DNA of 64,000 bases. Origin: Atopobiaceae bacterium. Lineage in GTDB: Bacteria > Actinomycetota > Coriobacteriia > Coriobacteriales > Atopobiaceae. The position numbers were made by a program, and so were the translations under genes. A model generated the notes under the pieces. The model was not told where the DNA came from, did not search any database, and saw only the letters and a list, made by a program, of their open reading frames with translations. Shown piece after piece: positions 26,498 to 34,616 of the stretch. Position 1 is the stretch's first letter. Each line of letters begins with the position of its first letter. The stretch spans positions 99,412 to 163,411 of the forward strand of contig JAFWIE010000007.1 of the NCBI GenBank assembly GCA_017533825.1. The letters run 5' to 3'.

Positions 26498-27550
26498 ATG
26501 AATGGCGCACCAAAGACATCGACGAGGCGTGTGGGTTGGATCGATGCGGCACGGGCTCTCGGTAGCTGCGCCATCGTCTTTCTGCACGTGCTCGTGAGCA
26601 CAAATCTTGCTTTCGAACTGAGTGCGGCTCGAAGGATTGCATATGCGATTGCAGGCATCGTCCTCTCTCGCTGGGCCGTTCCCGCGTTCTTCATGATCTC
26701 GGGCATGTTATTCCTCGATCTGGGACGCGAGATGAGTCGACAGCGCGTGCTGGAACACGTCAGACGCATGGTGCTCGTCATTGTGACGTTCGGGACGGTC
26801 TTTGCCCTCATGCAGGAGATATGGGTGCGGATGGGGGATGGCCTGCCTATCAACGCGAGCATCCTACCCGTGGTTGTGGTAGACGTGCTCACGATGCGTA
26901 CGTGGGACCATATGTGGTTCGTGTATGCCCTTGCCGGAGTGTATCTCTTCGTCCCCGTCCTCCGGTGGGTGGGGAGACGATTTGGGACGCGAGGTCACCA
27001 GCTGCTTACGCTCGTGCTCTTTGTGGTGGTGCTCGTCATCCCCACCCTGAGGGGTGGCTTCACCTTTCAAGGACCCATCTCAACATTCTTGTGGAACGTT
27101 GCAGTAGGGTGCTCCTGCTTCTGCGTAGGAGGCTGCCTGAAGGATTGGCATCTCAATCCCGCGTGGACCGCAATTGGCATTGGTTCTGTGATTGTGATGG
27201 TGATGGTGAGCATAACGGGCATTGGGGCGGGCGTCGGCGACAATGGCTACATCTTCTTGCAGGGAAGTTGCTTCTCATGCCTGTATGCGGTCTTCATACT
27301 CCTGCTCATGCGTTATGTCGTGGGCGAGGGATCGCTTGAGGAGGGAGGAATCGTGCACGCCCTTGCGGTGGACAGCTTTGGCATCTACCTCATCCACCCT
27401 CTCTTCATCCACCTCGCCATGATGGTAACGAGTCCTGCGATGATGGTTCCTGTGGTGTATGAGGTGCTGCTTGGTGCTGGGATGATTGCCGTATCATGGG
27501 CGGCGGCGCGTCTGCTGCGTCTGGTGCCCTTCTTCGATGAGCTGCTCTGA
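26498..27550 (+). CDS. Acyltransferase-3 family membrane protein
   Basis: At about 350 residues, it has ten predicted membrane helices. The N-terminus GWIDAARALGSCAIVFLHV matches the family-3 opening, with the conserved His in the first helix, and later HMWFVYALAGVYLFVPVL is typical of WecH/OafA-type O-acetyltransferases. It has no extracellular SGNH domain, unlike the 7180-9174 protein. The predicted role is O-acetylation of a surface glycan or lipid-linked sugar. ATG 26498 follows GGAAGG; an upstream in-frame GTG at 26450 is less likely. A strong hairpin follows. Confidence 0.87.
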   Translation: MNGAPKTSTRRVGWIDAARALGSCAIVFLHVLVSTNLAFELSAARRIAYAIAGIVLSRWAVPAFFMISGMLFLDLGREMSRQRVLEHVRRMVLVIVTFGTVFALMQEIWVRMGDGLPINASILPVVVVDVLTMRTWDHMWFVYALAGVYLFVPVLRWVGRRFGTRGHQLLTLVLFVVVLVIPTLRGGFTFQGPISTFLWNVAVGCSCFCVGGCLKDWHLNPAWTAIGIGSVIVMVMVSITGIGAGVGDNGYIFLQGSCFSCLYAVFILLLMRYVVGEGSLEEGGIVHALAVDSFGIYLIHPLFIHLAMMVTSPAMMVPVVYEVLLGAGMIAVSWAAARLLRLVPFFDELL

Positions 27551-27579
27551 AGTTGCCGCCTCGCCACCGAGGAGCCAAG

Positions 27580-27614
27580 AACGACCCATGAGGAGCTACT
27601 CCTCATGGGTCGTT
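27580..27614. terminator. Perfect 16-bp hairpin terminator between convergent genes
   Basis: AACGACCCATGAGGAG (27580-27595) and its exact complement (27599-27614) enclose the loop CTA. It serves the acyltransferase (+) and the ABC ATPase gene (-). No U-tract is seen on either side. Confidence 0.85.
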
Positions 27615-27651
27615 GCCGGACAGTAATTGGGGGATGCTCGCAGGTACGCCT

Positions 27652-28398
27652 CTACGCCTCGAGCACCTTGTTGAGGAAGCTCTTGGTGCGGGGATTCTGA
27701 GGATTGCCAAACACCTCGTCGGGTGTGCCCTCCTCGGCGATGATTCCTTGGTCGATGAAGAGCACACGACTTGACACTTGGCGGGCGAAGCCCATCTCGT
27801 GGGTGACGACGACCATGGTCATGCCCTCTTCGGCAAGCTGACGCATGACGTCGAGTACCTCGCCGACCATCTCGGGATCGAGTGCGCTGGTGGGCTCGTC
27901 AAAGAGCATGAGTCCGGGACGCATTGCGAGGGCGCGAGCTATGGCGACACGCTGCTTCTGACCGCCCGAGAGGCTGTTGGGACGAGCGTCTGCCTTGTCG
28001 GCGAGGCCGACGCGGGCGAGGAGTTCCATGCCCACCTTCTTTGCCTCGTCCTCGTTCATGCGCTTGCGAAGGACGGGAGCGAGTGTGATGTTCTCGATGA
28101 CCGAGAGGTGGGGAAACAGGTTGAACTGCTGGAACACCATGCCTACGTCCTCGCGCAGCTCGTCGATGTTCTTTGCCTCGGCATCCATGACGTTGCCATC
28201 GACCTTGATGGTGCCGGCCGTGGGCTCCTCGAGGCAGTTGATGCAACGCAGGAAGGTCGACTTTCCCGATCCCGAGGGTCCGATGACGCAGACGACCTCA
28301 CCGGTGTGGATATCGCAGTCGATGCCTTTGAGCACCTCATTCTTACCAAAGTACTTGTGCAGGCCACGAATCATGACCTTGGGCTCAGAGCTAGTCAT
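27652..28398 (-). CDS. Polar amino-acid ABC transporter ATPase (GlnQ/ArtP-like)
   Basis: At 248 residues, it shows Walker [11 protein letters not shown]-loop FQQFNLFPH, signature LSGGQKQR, Walker [15 protein letters not shown] and the H-loop VVVTHEM. The [12 protein letters not shown] and [10 protein letters not shown] wording is typical of the polar amino-acid subfamily. ATG 28398 overlaps the TAG of the upstream permease gene. There is no binding protein in this operon, so it must use one encoded elsewhere, perhaps that at 33575. Confidence 0.93.
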   Translation of the reverse strand: MTSSEPKVMIRGLHKYFGKNEVLKGIDCDIHTGEVVCVIGPSGSGKSTFLRCINCLEEPTAGTIKVDGNVMDAEAKNIDELREDVGMVFQQFNLFPHLSVIENITLAPVLRKRMNEDEAKKVGMELLARVGLADKADARPNSLSGGQKQRVAIARALAMRPGLMLFDEPTSALDPEMVGEVLDVMRQLAEEGMTMVVVTHEMGFARQVSSRVLFIDQGIIAEEGTPDEVFGNPQNPRTKSFLNKVLEA

Positions 28399-29047
28399 CC
28401 AAAGACACCTTCTTTTCAACTACGCGTGCGAGGACGGTAAGCAAATAGATAACGACGAAGTACATCACGCCGACCATGATCCACACCTCGAAGGAACGAT
28501 AGGTGCGGGCGATGATCTGCTGGCCCACCTTGGTGAGCTCAGCGAGGCCGATGACCGAGATGATGGACGTGTCCTTGATGGTGATGCACCACTGGTTGAC
28601 GACGGAGGGGATGCAGATGCGGACAGCCTGGGGGATGATGATCCGCCACGTTGTCTGTCGCGCGGAGAGTCCCAGGGATCGCGCTGCCTCACGTTGCCCA
28701 GGGTCAACTGCCTGTATGCCGCCACGGAAAATCTCCGAGAGGTAACCGCCCGCATTGAGCGAGAGCGCGATGACGCCCGCCAAGAACGCGGAGATGCGAA
28801 TGTTGAGCAGGCCGGAGATGCCGAAGTAGATGAAGAATCCTTGCACCAGGAGCGGTGTTCCGCGGATGATGGCGACGAATGCGCTGTTGATTCCCCGCAG
28901 GATGGGATTCTTGGACATGCCCATCAGCGAGGCAAGGATGCCCAATACCATGGCGATTGCCAACGAGATGAAGGCGAGCTCGAGCGTGAGCTTCAGTCCT
29001 TGTATGAGTAGGGGGAGGGACTGTTCGAGAAGTTCAATGAAGGTCAT
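28391..29047 (-). CDS. Polar amino-acid ABC transporter permease
   Basis: At 218 residues, it is a HisM/GlnP-type inner-membrane permease with five hydrophobic segments. The EAA loop [25 protein letters not shown] contacts the ATPase. [15 protein letters not shown] is a family hallmark. ATG 29047 is preceded by AAAGGAG, and the frame extends further but without an SD. It is first in a two-gene operon with the ATPase. Only one permease is present, so it probably forms a homodimer. Confidence 0.93.
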   Translation of the reverse strand: MTFIELLEQSLPLLIQGLKLTLELAFISLAIAMVLGILASLMGMSKNPILRGINSAFVAIIRGTPLLVQGFFIYFGISGLLNIRISAFLAGVIALSLNAGGYLSEIFRGGIQAVDPGQREAARSLGLSARQTTWRIIIPQAVRICIPSVVNQWCITIKDTSIISVIGLAELTKVGQQIIARTYRSFEVWIMVGVMYFVVIYLLTVLARVVEKKVSLDD

Positions 29048-29212
29048 GGCGCTCCTTTGGTATGCGATCGCGAGCATCGTTACATGGTAGCGCAATTGTG
29101 TGCCAAGACGCGAACGTTAACAAACGTGTTCCTTGTGGCATCTTGTTTGCAAAGGTGGCAAGGCAGGGCATGTTTGGACGGCGTTGATTGCGATCGTGCA
29201 GTCGGAACGCGT

Positions 29213-29275
29213 ATTTCGGGCAAGGCTCCGGAAGCGTGCATAACTTGTGCACGCTTCCGGAGCCTTGCCTGAAAT
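29213..29275. repeat. 28-bp near-perfect inverted repeat in a divergent intergenic region
   Basis: A perfect 22-bp core (29219-29240 with 29248-29269) is extended by ATTTC/GAAAT with one G-T pair, around the 7-nt loop TAACTTG. It lies between the divergent permease (-) and DUF4012 (+) genes, upstream of the likely DUF4012 -10 (CACAAT, 29292-29297). It is therefore not a terminator for either. It may end an unannotated short transcript or be a binding site. Confidence 0.8.
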
Positions 29276-29339
29276 TGTGGGTCGGCTATGGCACAATGGC
29301 GTAGTTTCTTCTTTCGTGGCTATAGGGAGGTCATATGCC

Positions 29340-31226
29340 ATGTTGAGGTCGCGCTTGAGCTCTGGCGGGTCTTATCGGCATCATCACCGGAGACGCTTTC
29401 GCATACGTTTGCCGCGTCTTGTTTCCCGACGCTATCGTAAACGCTCTTCCAAGAAGCAGAAGCGGCGTTGGCCTTGGGTGGTCGCGCTGGTGCTCGTGGT
29501 CTTGTTGGCTTGTGGCGGACTGTATGCGTATGCGCTTTATCAGTCGGTGGGAGGCCTCAAGGACAAGGCCGAGAACGCGACGAGCCAGCTCACAGCCTAC
29601 GTGACTGCTGCCACGGACGGCGATGCGGAGAAGCTGAAGAAGACGGCATCATCCGCGAGCTCGACAGCTCACGAGATTCAGGACGAACTCGCCTCGCCGC
29701 TCTGGGCGTGTGCGCAGTACATCCCGATGGTGGGGTCAGACGTGCGTAGCGTGCGCGTGCTGTCGGACGTCCTTGTGGACGTGGCCGATAACGGCCTCGT
29801 CCCCCTAGCGAAGGACTCAGGTGCCCTGAGTCTCTCCACGCTCATGAGCAACAGCGAGATAAATATCAATGCGCTGCGTGACCTCGTTGACGCCTTGGAA
29901 ATGGTGAGTCCCATCATTTCGCGGTCCTCGGACGCTGTGGACAAGTTGCCGCAGGCACGCATAAAGCAGCTCTCTGCCGTTCTTGAACCGCTTCGCACGA
30001 GCCTGGGTGACCTGGACGCTGCCCTCGACCAAGTGAGTCCCCTGTATCCGCACCTTCCCACGCTGCTTGGTGCCGACGGCCAGACCAAGACGTACATGGT
30101 GCTTGCGCAGAACAACGCAGAGGTGCATGCGACAGGCGGCTTCGTCGGATGGGTCGGGTATCTGGTGGTGACGGATGGCCACATCGAGCTGCGCGACTTT
30201 CAGGGAATCACGAAGGTGCTGGGCGCCGACCACGAATCGGCCGGCGCGACGCAGGAGGAGATTGAGCTTTTCGACGGTCCCATCGACGCCCATCCGGGTG
30301 ACCACAACATGACGCCTGATTTCGTGCGTACCGGCCAGATGTATCACGGTGCCAACGTGCGGGCCAATGAGGAGGACGTTGCCGGTGTTCTGGCCGTGGA
30401 CCCCGTGTTCCTGCAGTACATGCTCAAGCTTGTGGGACCTATCGACACGACCTTTGGCGTGAAGGTGGATGGAACGAACGCCGCCTCGGTGGTGCTCAAC
30501 CAATGCCTCTTCTGGTGGAGCCCTGCGACGTGCGACGACTTCTACGAGGAGGTCTCCAATACCGCGTTCCACAAGGTGCTCGACGAGCTCGGCTCCGTCG
30601 ACACGGTGGAGTTCCTCACCACGCTCGGGCAAAGCGCCCAAGAGGGACGCTGCATGCTGTGGGTGCAGGATGCCAACATCCAGGAGGCCGTCCAGAAGGC
30701 TGGCTTTGCAGGAGAGCTCAGCCACGACGAGACGGCGCCGGTGACCGGTGTGTACTTCAACGACCGCAGCACTTCCAAGGCTGCTTACTACCTGAGTGCC
30801 GATGCCCAGATTGGCCAGCCCACCACGAACGCTGACGGTTCGCAGACGTACCATGTCCAGTTCAGCATAAAGAACAACATGAACCGCGGCCTGATTGCGC
30901 AGGGTTTGCCGGGCTACCTGCAGGTTCATCGTGACGACAGCCGCAGCGTGGCCGACCTCTATGAGGATACGTTCCTCATAGCCCCGGAGGGCGGGTCGAT
31001 AGAGATTATCTCGAGCACGCGTTTGAACAGCACTGTGGCGGCCACGGGTGAGATCGAGTGGAAAGAGAAGACCTATCAGGGGCTGCAAACCTTCAAGTGT
31101 GGCTTGCGCGTCGACGCAGACGAGATGGTGGTTATCTCATGCAACGTGACCACGTCACCCAAGGCAAAGGAACCGCTCCGTGTGCGCACCACGCCACTCA
31201 TTCCGAAGGAAATTGCGTATTGGTAA
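29340..31226 (+). CDS. DUF4012 domain membrane protein
   Basis: At 628 residues, it has a very basic N-terminus (His/Arg/Lys-rich, 1-45), then one membrane helix (WPWVVALVLVVLLACGGLYAYAL). A helical stalk and the extracellular DUF4012 domain follow (GGFVGWVGYLVVTDGHIEL, DFQGITKVL, VLAVDPVFLQYMLKLVGPI). DUF4012 proteins occur widely in Actinobacteria, often near exopolysaccharide genes; their biochemical role is not established. ATG 29340 follows AGGGAGG. A hairpin ends the gene, and ABC transporter genes on both sides appear unrelated. Confidence 0.85.
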   Translation: MLRSRLSSGGSYRHHHRRRFRIRLPRLVSRRYRKRSSKKQKRRWPWVVALVLVVLLACGGLYAYALYQSVGGLKDKAENATSQLTAYVTAATDGDAEKLKKTASSASSTAHEIQDELASPLWACAQYIPMVGSDVRSVRVLSDVLVDVADNGLVPLAKDSGALSLSTLMSNSEININALRDLVDALEMVSPIISRSSDAVDKLPQARIKQLSAVLEPLRTSLGDLDAALDQVSPLYPHLPTLLGADGQTKTYMVLAQNNAEVHATGGFVGWVGYLVVTDGHIELRDFQGITKVLGADHESAGATQEEIELFDGPIDAHPGDHNMTPDFVRTGQMYHGANVRANEEDVAGVLAVDPVFLQYMLKLVGPIDTTFGVKVDGTNAASVVLNQCLFWWSPATCDDFYEEVSNTAFHKVLDELGSVDTVEFLTTLGQSAQEGRCMLWVQDANIQEAVQKAGFAGELSHDETAPVTGVYFNDRSTSKAAYYLSADAQIGQPTTNADGSQTYHVQFSIKNNMNRGLIAQGLPGYLQVHRDDSRSVADLYEDTFLIAPEGGSIEIISSTRLNSTVAATGEIEWKEKTYQGLQTFKCGLRVDADEMVVISCNVTTSPKAKEPLRVRTTPLIPKEIAYW

Positions 31227-31236
31227 TGGCTTTGCC

Positions 31237-31269
31237 GTGGCGCGTTGGAACTCGGTGCCAACGCGCCAC
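31237..31269 (+). terminator. Hairpin terminator after the DUF4012 gene
   Basis: GTGGCGCGTTGG (31237-31248) pairs exactly with CCAACGCGCCAC (31258-31269) around a 9-nt loop, 10 nt past the stop. No U-tract follows. Confidence 0.8.
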
Positions 31270-31291
31270 ATGTGCCTCCCTCAAGAAGCGC

Positions 31292-31319
31292 TTGCAAATC
31301 CCTAGCCATGCGCTAGGAT
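31292..31319 (+). promoter_or_regulatory. Promoter with CCTAG-N7-CTAGG dyad for the permease operon
   Basis: TTGCAA (31292-31297) and TAGGAT (31314-31319), 16 bp apart, form a plausible sigma-70 promoter. The dyad CCTAG (31301-31305) / CTAGG (31313-31317) overlaps the -10. The same dyad with the same 7-bp spacer recurs before the binding-protein gene at 33575. Confidence 0.6.
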
Positions 31320-31351
31320 TAACCCTTGTCCATTAACGAGAGGAGGCGAGC

Positions 31352-32002
31352 GTGAACTGGGAGTTGGTGGGGGAGTATGTGCCCCTCTTTGCGGAGGCTG
31401 CTCGCGTCACGCTTTTCGTCTCTGCCGGCGGCGTCGTGTGCGCCCTCTTGGTCGGGCTCGTGGTGGCGGTTGCTCGCCTATGGCACGTTCCCGTGCTTTC
31501 GCAGGTCGGAGTTGCCTACGTGGAGATTGCGCGCAATACCCCGTCCCTCGTGCAGCTCTTCTTCCTCTACTTTGGGCTGCCCAAGGTGGGTATCCTCCTC
31601 TCGCCGGAGGTCTGCGCCATCGTCTGCCTTGCGTTCCTTGGTGGTGGCTACATGGCCGAGGCGTTTAGGTCGGCGCTTGAGTCGGTCCCACCCATACAGC
31701 ACGAGAGCGCGCAGGTGCTCGGCCTCACGCGACCCCAGACGTTCACGCGCGTGGTACTTCCCCAAGCAATGGCGCAGGCGACTCCCGCCCTCGTTGCGAA
31801 CGTGGTGTTTCTTGTAAAGGAGTCGTCCGTGGTCTCGGGCATTGCACTCGCAGACCTGATGTATGTGGCAAAGGACATCATCGGTCAAAGCTACGATACG
31901 GCAGAAGCACTATTCTTGCTGGTCGTCTTCTACGCCGTGATTCTCGTGCCGATAAGCGCATTGGGATCGGTGGTCGAGAGGAGGTTTGCCGATGGGCGCT
32001 GA
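31352..32002 (+). CDS. Polar amino-acid ABC transporter permease 1
   Basis: At 216 residues, it has five membrane helices. Conserved segments are RNTPSLVQLFFLYFGLP and the EAA loop EAFRSALESVPPIQHESAQVLGLT. GTG start with the strong SD GAGAGGAGG. It is the first gene of an operon with a second permease and an ATPase, and the substrate-binding lipoprotein follows as a separate unit. Two different permeases suggest a heterodimeric channel, as in the Asp/Glu (PEB1, GltJK) type systems. Confidence 0.93.
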   Translation: MNWELVGEYVPLFAEAARVTLFVSAGGVVCALLVGLVVAVARLWHVPVLSQVGVAYVEIARNTPSLVQLFFLYFGLPKVGILLSPEVCAIVCLAFLGGGYMAEAFRSALESVPPIQHESAQVLGLTRPQTFTRVVLPQAMAQATPALVANVVFLVKESSVVSGIALADLMYVAKDIIGQSYDTAEALFLLVVFYAVILVPISALGSVVERRFADGR

Positions 32003-32660
32003 GTTCCTGTTTCAGGGTGCTACCATCCAACGGCTGCTCGCGGGTCTTGGCGTCACGTTGCGCATCAGCCTCATCTCGGTGGTGCTTTCGGTTCCGCTGG
32101 GCGTCCTCATGGGCGTGCTGTTCATGCGTCGCAATCCCATCCTGCGCGCGGTACTGCGCGTATACTTGGACTTCATACGCGTCATGCCCCAACTGGTGCT
32201 CCTGTTCCTCGTGTTCTTTGGTTCGGCAACGGCATTCGGGTGGAACTTCTCGGGTGAGGTCGCGAGCGTCATCGTGTTCACAGCGTGGGGTGCCGCCGAG
32301 TTGGGCGACCTCGTCCGCGCCGCGCTCGAGTCGATTCCACGGTCGCAGTACGATAGCGCCTTTGCCTTGGGGCTCACCAGTCGGCAGACGTTCACGCGCG
32401 TAGTGCTGCCCCAGGCGCTCCGTCGCCTGCTGCCACCAAGCGTGAACCTCGTCACGCGCATCATAAAGACCACGAGCCTCTGCATGCTCATCGGGGTAGT
32501 CGAGGTCGTGCGCGTCGGGCAGCAGATCATCGACTTCAATCGGTTCGACTACCCGCAGTCGGCGTTGTGGACCTACGCCGTACTTGCCCTGCTCTACTTC
32601 GTTATCTGCTGGCCTTTGTCGCTGCTTTCGCGTTGGCTCGAGAAGAGGAGCTCATCATGA
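31992..32660 (+). CDS. Polar amino-acid ABC transporter permease 2
   Basis: At 222 residues, it is a paralogue of the preceding permease, with RVMPQLVLLFLVFFG and the EAA loop LVRAALESIPRSQYDSAFALGLTS. ATG 31992 follows AGGAGG and overlaps the previous gene by 11 nt; its TGA overlaps the ATPase ATG. The four-gene arrangement (two permeases, ATPase, binding protein) is that of glutamate/aspartate or glutamine importers. Substrate cannot be read from the sequence. Confidence 0.93.
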   Translation: MGAEFLFQGATIQRLLAGLGVTLRISLISVVLSVPLGVLMGVLFMRRNPILRAVLRVYLDFIRVMPQLVLLFLVFFGSATAFGWNFSGEVASVIVFTAWGAAELGDLVRAALESIPRSQYDSAFALGLTSRQTFTRVVLPQALRRLLPPSVNLVTRIIKTTSLCMLIGVVEVVRVGQQIIDFNRFDYPQSALWTYAVLALLYFVICWPLSLLSRWLEKRSSS

Positions 32661-33424
32661 CGCAATCCGTACAGCCTGTGCTCGCACTGCGCGACGTCCA
32701 CAAGAGCTTCGATGGCAACGTGGTGCTCAACGGTATCGACCTCTCCATCCAAAGCGGCGAGGTCGTGGTGCTGGTCGGTCCGAGCGGATGCGGTAAGTCG
32801 ACGCTGCTTCGTTGCGCCATTGGCCTGGAGGAGATTGACTCGGGCCAAATCCTGCTCGACGGCGAGGTGGTCAGCGGGCGCCAGCGCAGTCAGGAGGTCC
32901 GCGCCCGCATGGGGATGGTGTTCCAGAGCTACGACCTCTTCCCCAACATGTCGGTGCTCGACAACGTGACGTTGGCGCCGACGCTCGTGCGCGGCACCGG
33001 CAAAGCCGAGGCCGAGGAGCGTGCTCGGGTCCTGCTTGCCCGTGTGGGTCTCGCCGACAAGGCCGACGCGCGGCCGACCACGCTCTCGGGCGGCCAACAA
33101 CAACGCGTCGCCATCTGTCGGGCACTGGCCATGGATCCCGAGGTGTTGTTGCTTGATGAGGTGACGGCAGCCCTTGATCCCGAGATGGTGCATGAGGTGC
33201 TGCAGGTGGTGCTTGAGCTTGCCGATGACGGCCTCACCATGCTCATCGTCACCCACGAGATGTCGTTTGCCCGCGCCATTGCCGATCGGGTGGTCATGCT
33301 GGACGGGGGACAGGTGGTGGAGGAGGGTGACGCGAGCTTCTTCGAGGCGCCCCAGACGGAACGCGCTAAGGCGTTCCTCTCCACCTTCGAGTTCCATCGC
33401 GCGAGCGAACACGAGCACGAGTAA
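32657..33424 (+). CDS. Polar amino-acid ABC transporter ATPase
   Basis: At 255 residues, it shows Walker A GPSGCGKST, Q-loop FQSYDLFPN, signature LSGGQQQR, Walker B VLLLDEVTAALDPE and the switch His in IVTHEM. ATG 32657 overlaps the TGA of permease 2, giving tight coupling. It is closely related to the ATPase at 27652-28398 (both contain the same [13 protein letters not shown] stretch), which points to an old duplication. Confidence 0.94.
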   Translation: MTQSVQPVLALRDVHKSFDGNVVLNGIDLSIQSGEVVVLVGPSGCGKSTLLRCAIGLEEIDSGQILLDGEVVSGRQRSQEVRARMGMVFQSYDLFPNMSVLDNVTLAPTLVRGTGKAEAEERARVLLARVGLADKADARPTTLSGGQQQRVAICRALAMDPEVLLLDEVTAALDPEMVHEVLQVVLELADDGLTMLIVTHEMSFARAIADRVVMLDGGQVVEEGDASFFEAPQTERAKAFLSTFEFHRASEHEHE

Positions 33425-33517
33425 GCGTCTTGCGAGCCTGGCGGTCCGGACGCGTGCAGGAGTCTCTGCATTCGTGCGGTCAGCTTCATTTCCATTTGGT
33501 GAACGGGAATACTAATT

Positions 33518-33536
33518 CCTAGTAACCTGCTAGGAT
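33518..33536 (+). promoter_or_regulatory. Second CCTAG-N7-CTAGG dyad, before the binding-protein gene
   Basis: CCTAG (33518-33522), a 7-bp spacer, then CTAGG (33530-33534), with TAGGAT at 33531-33536 as possible -10. It lies 39 bp before the start of the lipoprotein gene and copies the geometry of the site at 31301-31317. Confidence 0.6.
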
Positions 33537-33574
33537 ATACACCACGGAACGCGGCGAGACAAAAGGAGAGGAAC

Positions 33575-34459
33575 ATGAGCAGTCTATCACGCCGTTCTTT
33601 TGTGAAGTCGTTTGGAGCATCGTTTGCGATGTTCGCGGGCATGGGCCTCGTTGCGTGCGGCGGCTCGGACAATGCGACAAATGACGACTCTTCGGCATCG
33701 TCGGGTGCCGGTTATCGTACCCTTGAGGACATCCAAGCCGATGGCAAGGTCATTATCGGCGTCTTCTCCGACAAGGCTCCATTTGGCTACGTGGACGATG
33801 CGGGAACCTATCAGGGCTATGACGTGGAGTTTGCCAACCGATTGGTGCAAGACCTTGGTACGGAGGTCGAATGGGTCGCTACCGACCCCGCGAATCGCGT
33901 GCCCTTCCTCGAGTCAAACAAGGTGGACATCATCCTCGCCAACTTCACGGTTACCGAGGAGCGCGCGGAGAAGGTCGACTTCAGCCTGCCCTACATGAAG
34001 GTCCAGCTTGGCGTCGTCTCCCCGGACTCCGCACTCGTCAAGAGTGTGGACGACCTCAAGGACAAGAAGCTCATCGTTGTCAAGGGCACCACGGCCGAGA
34101 CTTTCTTTGAGGCCGAGTATCCCGACATTGAGCTGCAGAAGTACGACCAGTATGCCGATGCGTATAACGCGCTGCTCGATGGGCGTGGCGATGCCTTCTC
34201 GACCGACAACACCGAGGTGCTCGCATGGGCGAAGGAGAACCCGGGCTTTACGGTGGGCATCGATGCGCTCGGCAACGAAGATACCATCGCTGCCGCTGTG
34301 GCGAAGGGCAATGATTCGCTGCTCAACTTCATCGATAACGAGATCGAGGCGCTCGCGGACGAGGAGTTCTTCCACAAGGACTACGAGAAGACGCTTGCCC
34401 CGGTGTACGGCACCGATGTTGATGCCGATACGCTCGTCGTGGAAGGCGGCAAGATCTAA
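33575..34459 (+). CDS. Amino-acid ABC transporter substrate-binding lipoprotein
   Basis: At 294 residues, it carries a signal with twin-arginine-like SRRSFVKSF (5-13) and the lipobox LVAC with Cys28, so it may be a Tat-exported lipoprotein. The mature part is an SBP family 3 protein: GVFSDKAPFGYVDDAGTYQGYDVEFANRL, FTVTEERAEKVDFSLPY and GTTAETFF resemble PEB1/GltI-type Asp/Glu binders. A good SD (AAAAGGAG) is present. It has its own promoter region, separated by 150 bp from the permease-ATPase operon it presumably serves. Confidence 0.92.
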   Translation: MSSLSRRSFVKSFGASFAMFAGMGLVACGGSDNATNDDSSASSGAGYRTLEDIQADGKVIIGVFSDKAPFGYVDDAGTYQGYDVEFANRLVQDLGTEVEWVATDPANRVPFLESNKVDIILANFTVTEERAEKVDFSLPYMKVQLGVVSPDSALVKSVDDLKDKKLIVVKGTTAETFFEAEYPDIELQKYDQYADAYNALLDGRGDAFSTDNTEVLAWAKENPGFTVGIDALGNEDTIAAAVAKGNDSLLNFIDNEIEALADEEFFHKDYEKTLAPVYGTDVDADTLVVEGGKI

Positions 34460-34485
34460 CGCGCTTACGAGAGAGTCTGTGACTT

Positions 34486-34545
34486 GGGGTCCATTGGGGG
34501 AAACCTCTCAGTGGACCCCTCAGTGTGCTCTTGAGCCGTGAGGGG
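34486..34545 (+). terminator. Two overlapping, mutually exclusive hairpins after the binding-protein gene
   Basis: GGGGTCCA (34486-34493) pairs with TGGACCCC (34512-34519). CCCCTCA (34516-34522) can instead pair with TGAGGGG (34539-34545). They share CCCC, so only one can form. The most likely use is termination of the upstream gene. Confidence 0.55.
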
Positions 34546-34616
34546 TTACTCCCTATGGGTCTGCTCGTTCTCCGCTATACTGTTTGGGGCCTGTTTTGGG
34601 CGGCGAGAGGTAGCAC

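Noticed and set aside
29117..29341. Short minus-strand frame across the 28-bp inverted repeat
   Set aside because: Translation of the repeat arms only; no SD and no protein-like composition.
31301..31317. TrpR-type operator (CTAG-N4-CTAG)
   Set aside because: Spacing differs (7 bp, not 4) and the site is not at a trp gene; kept as an unknown dyad instead.
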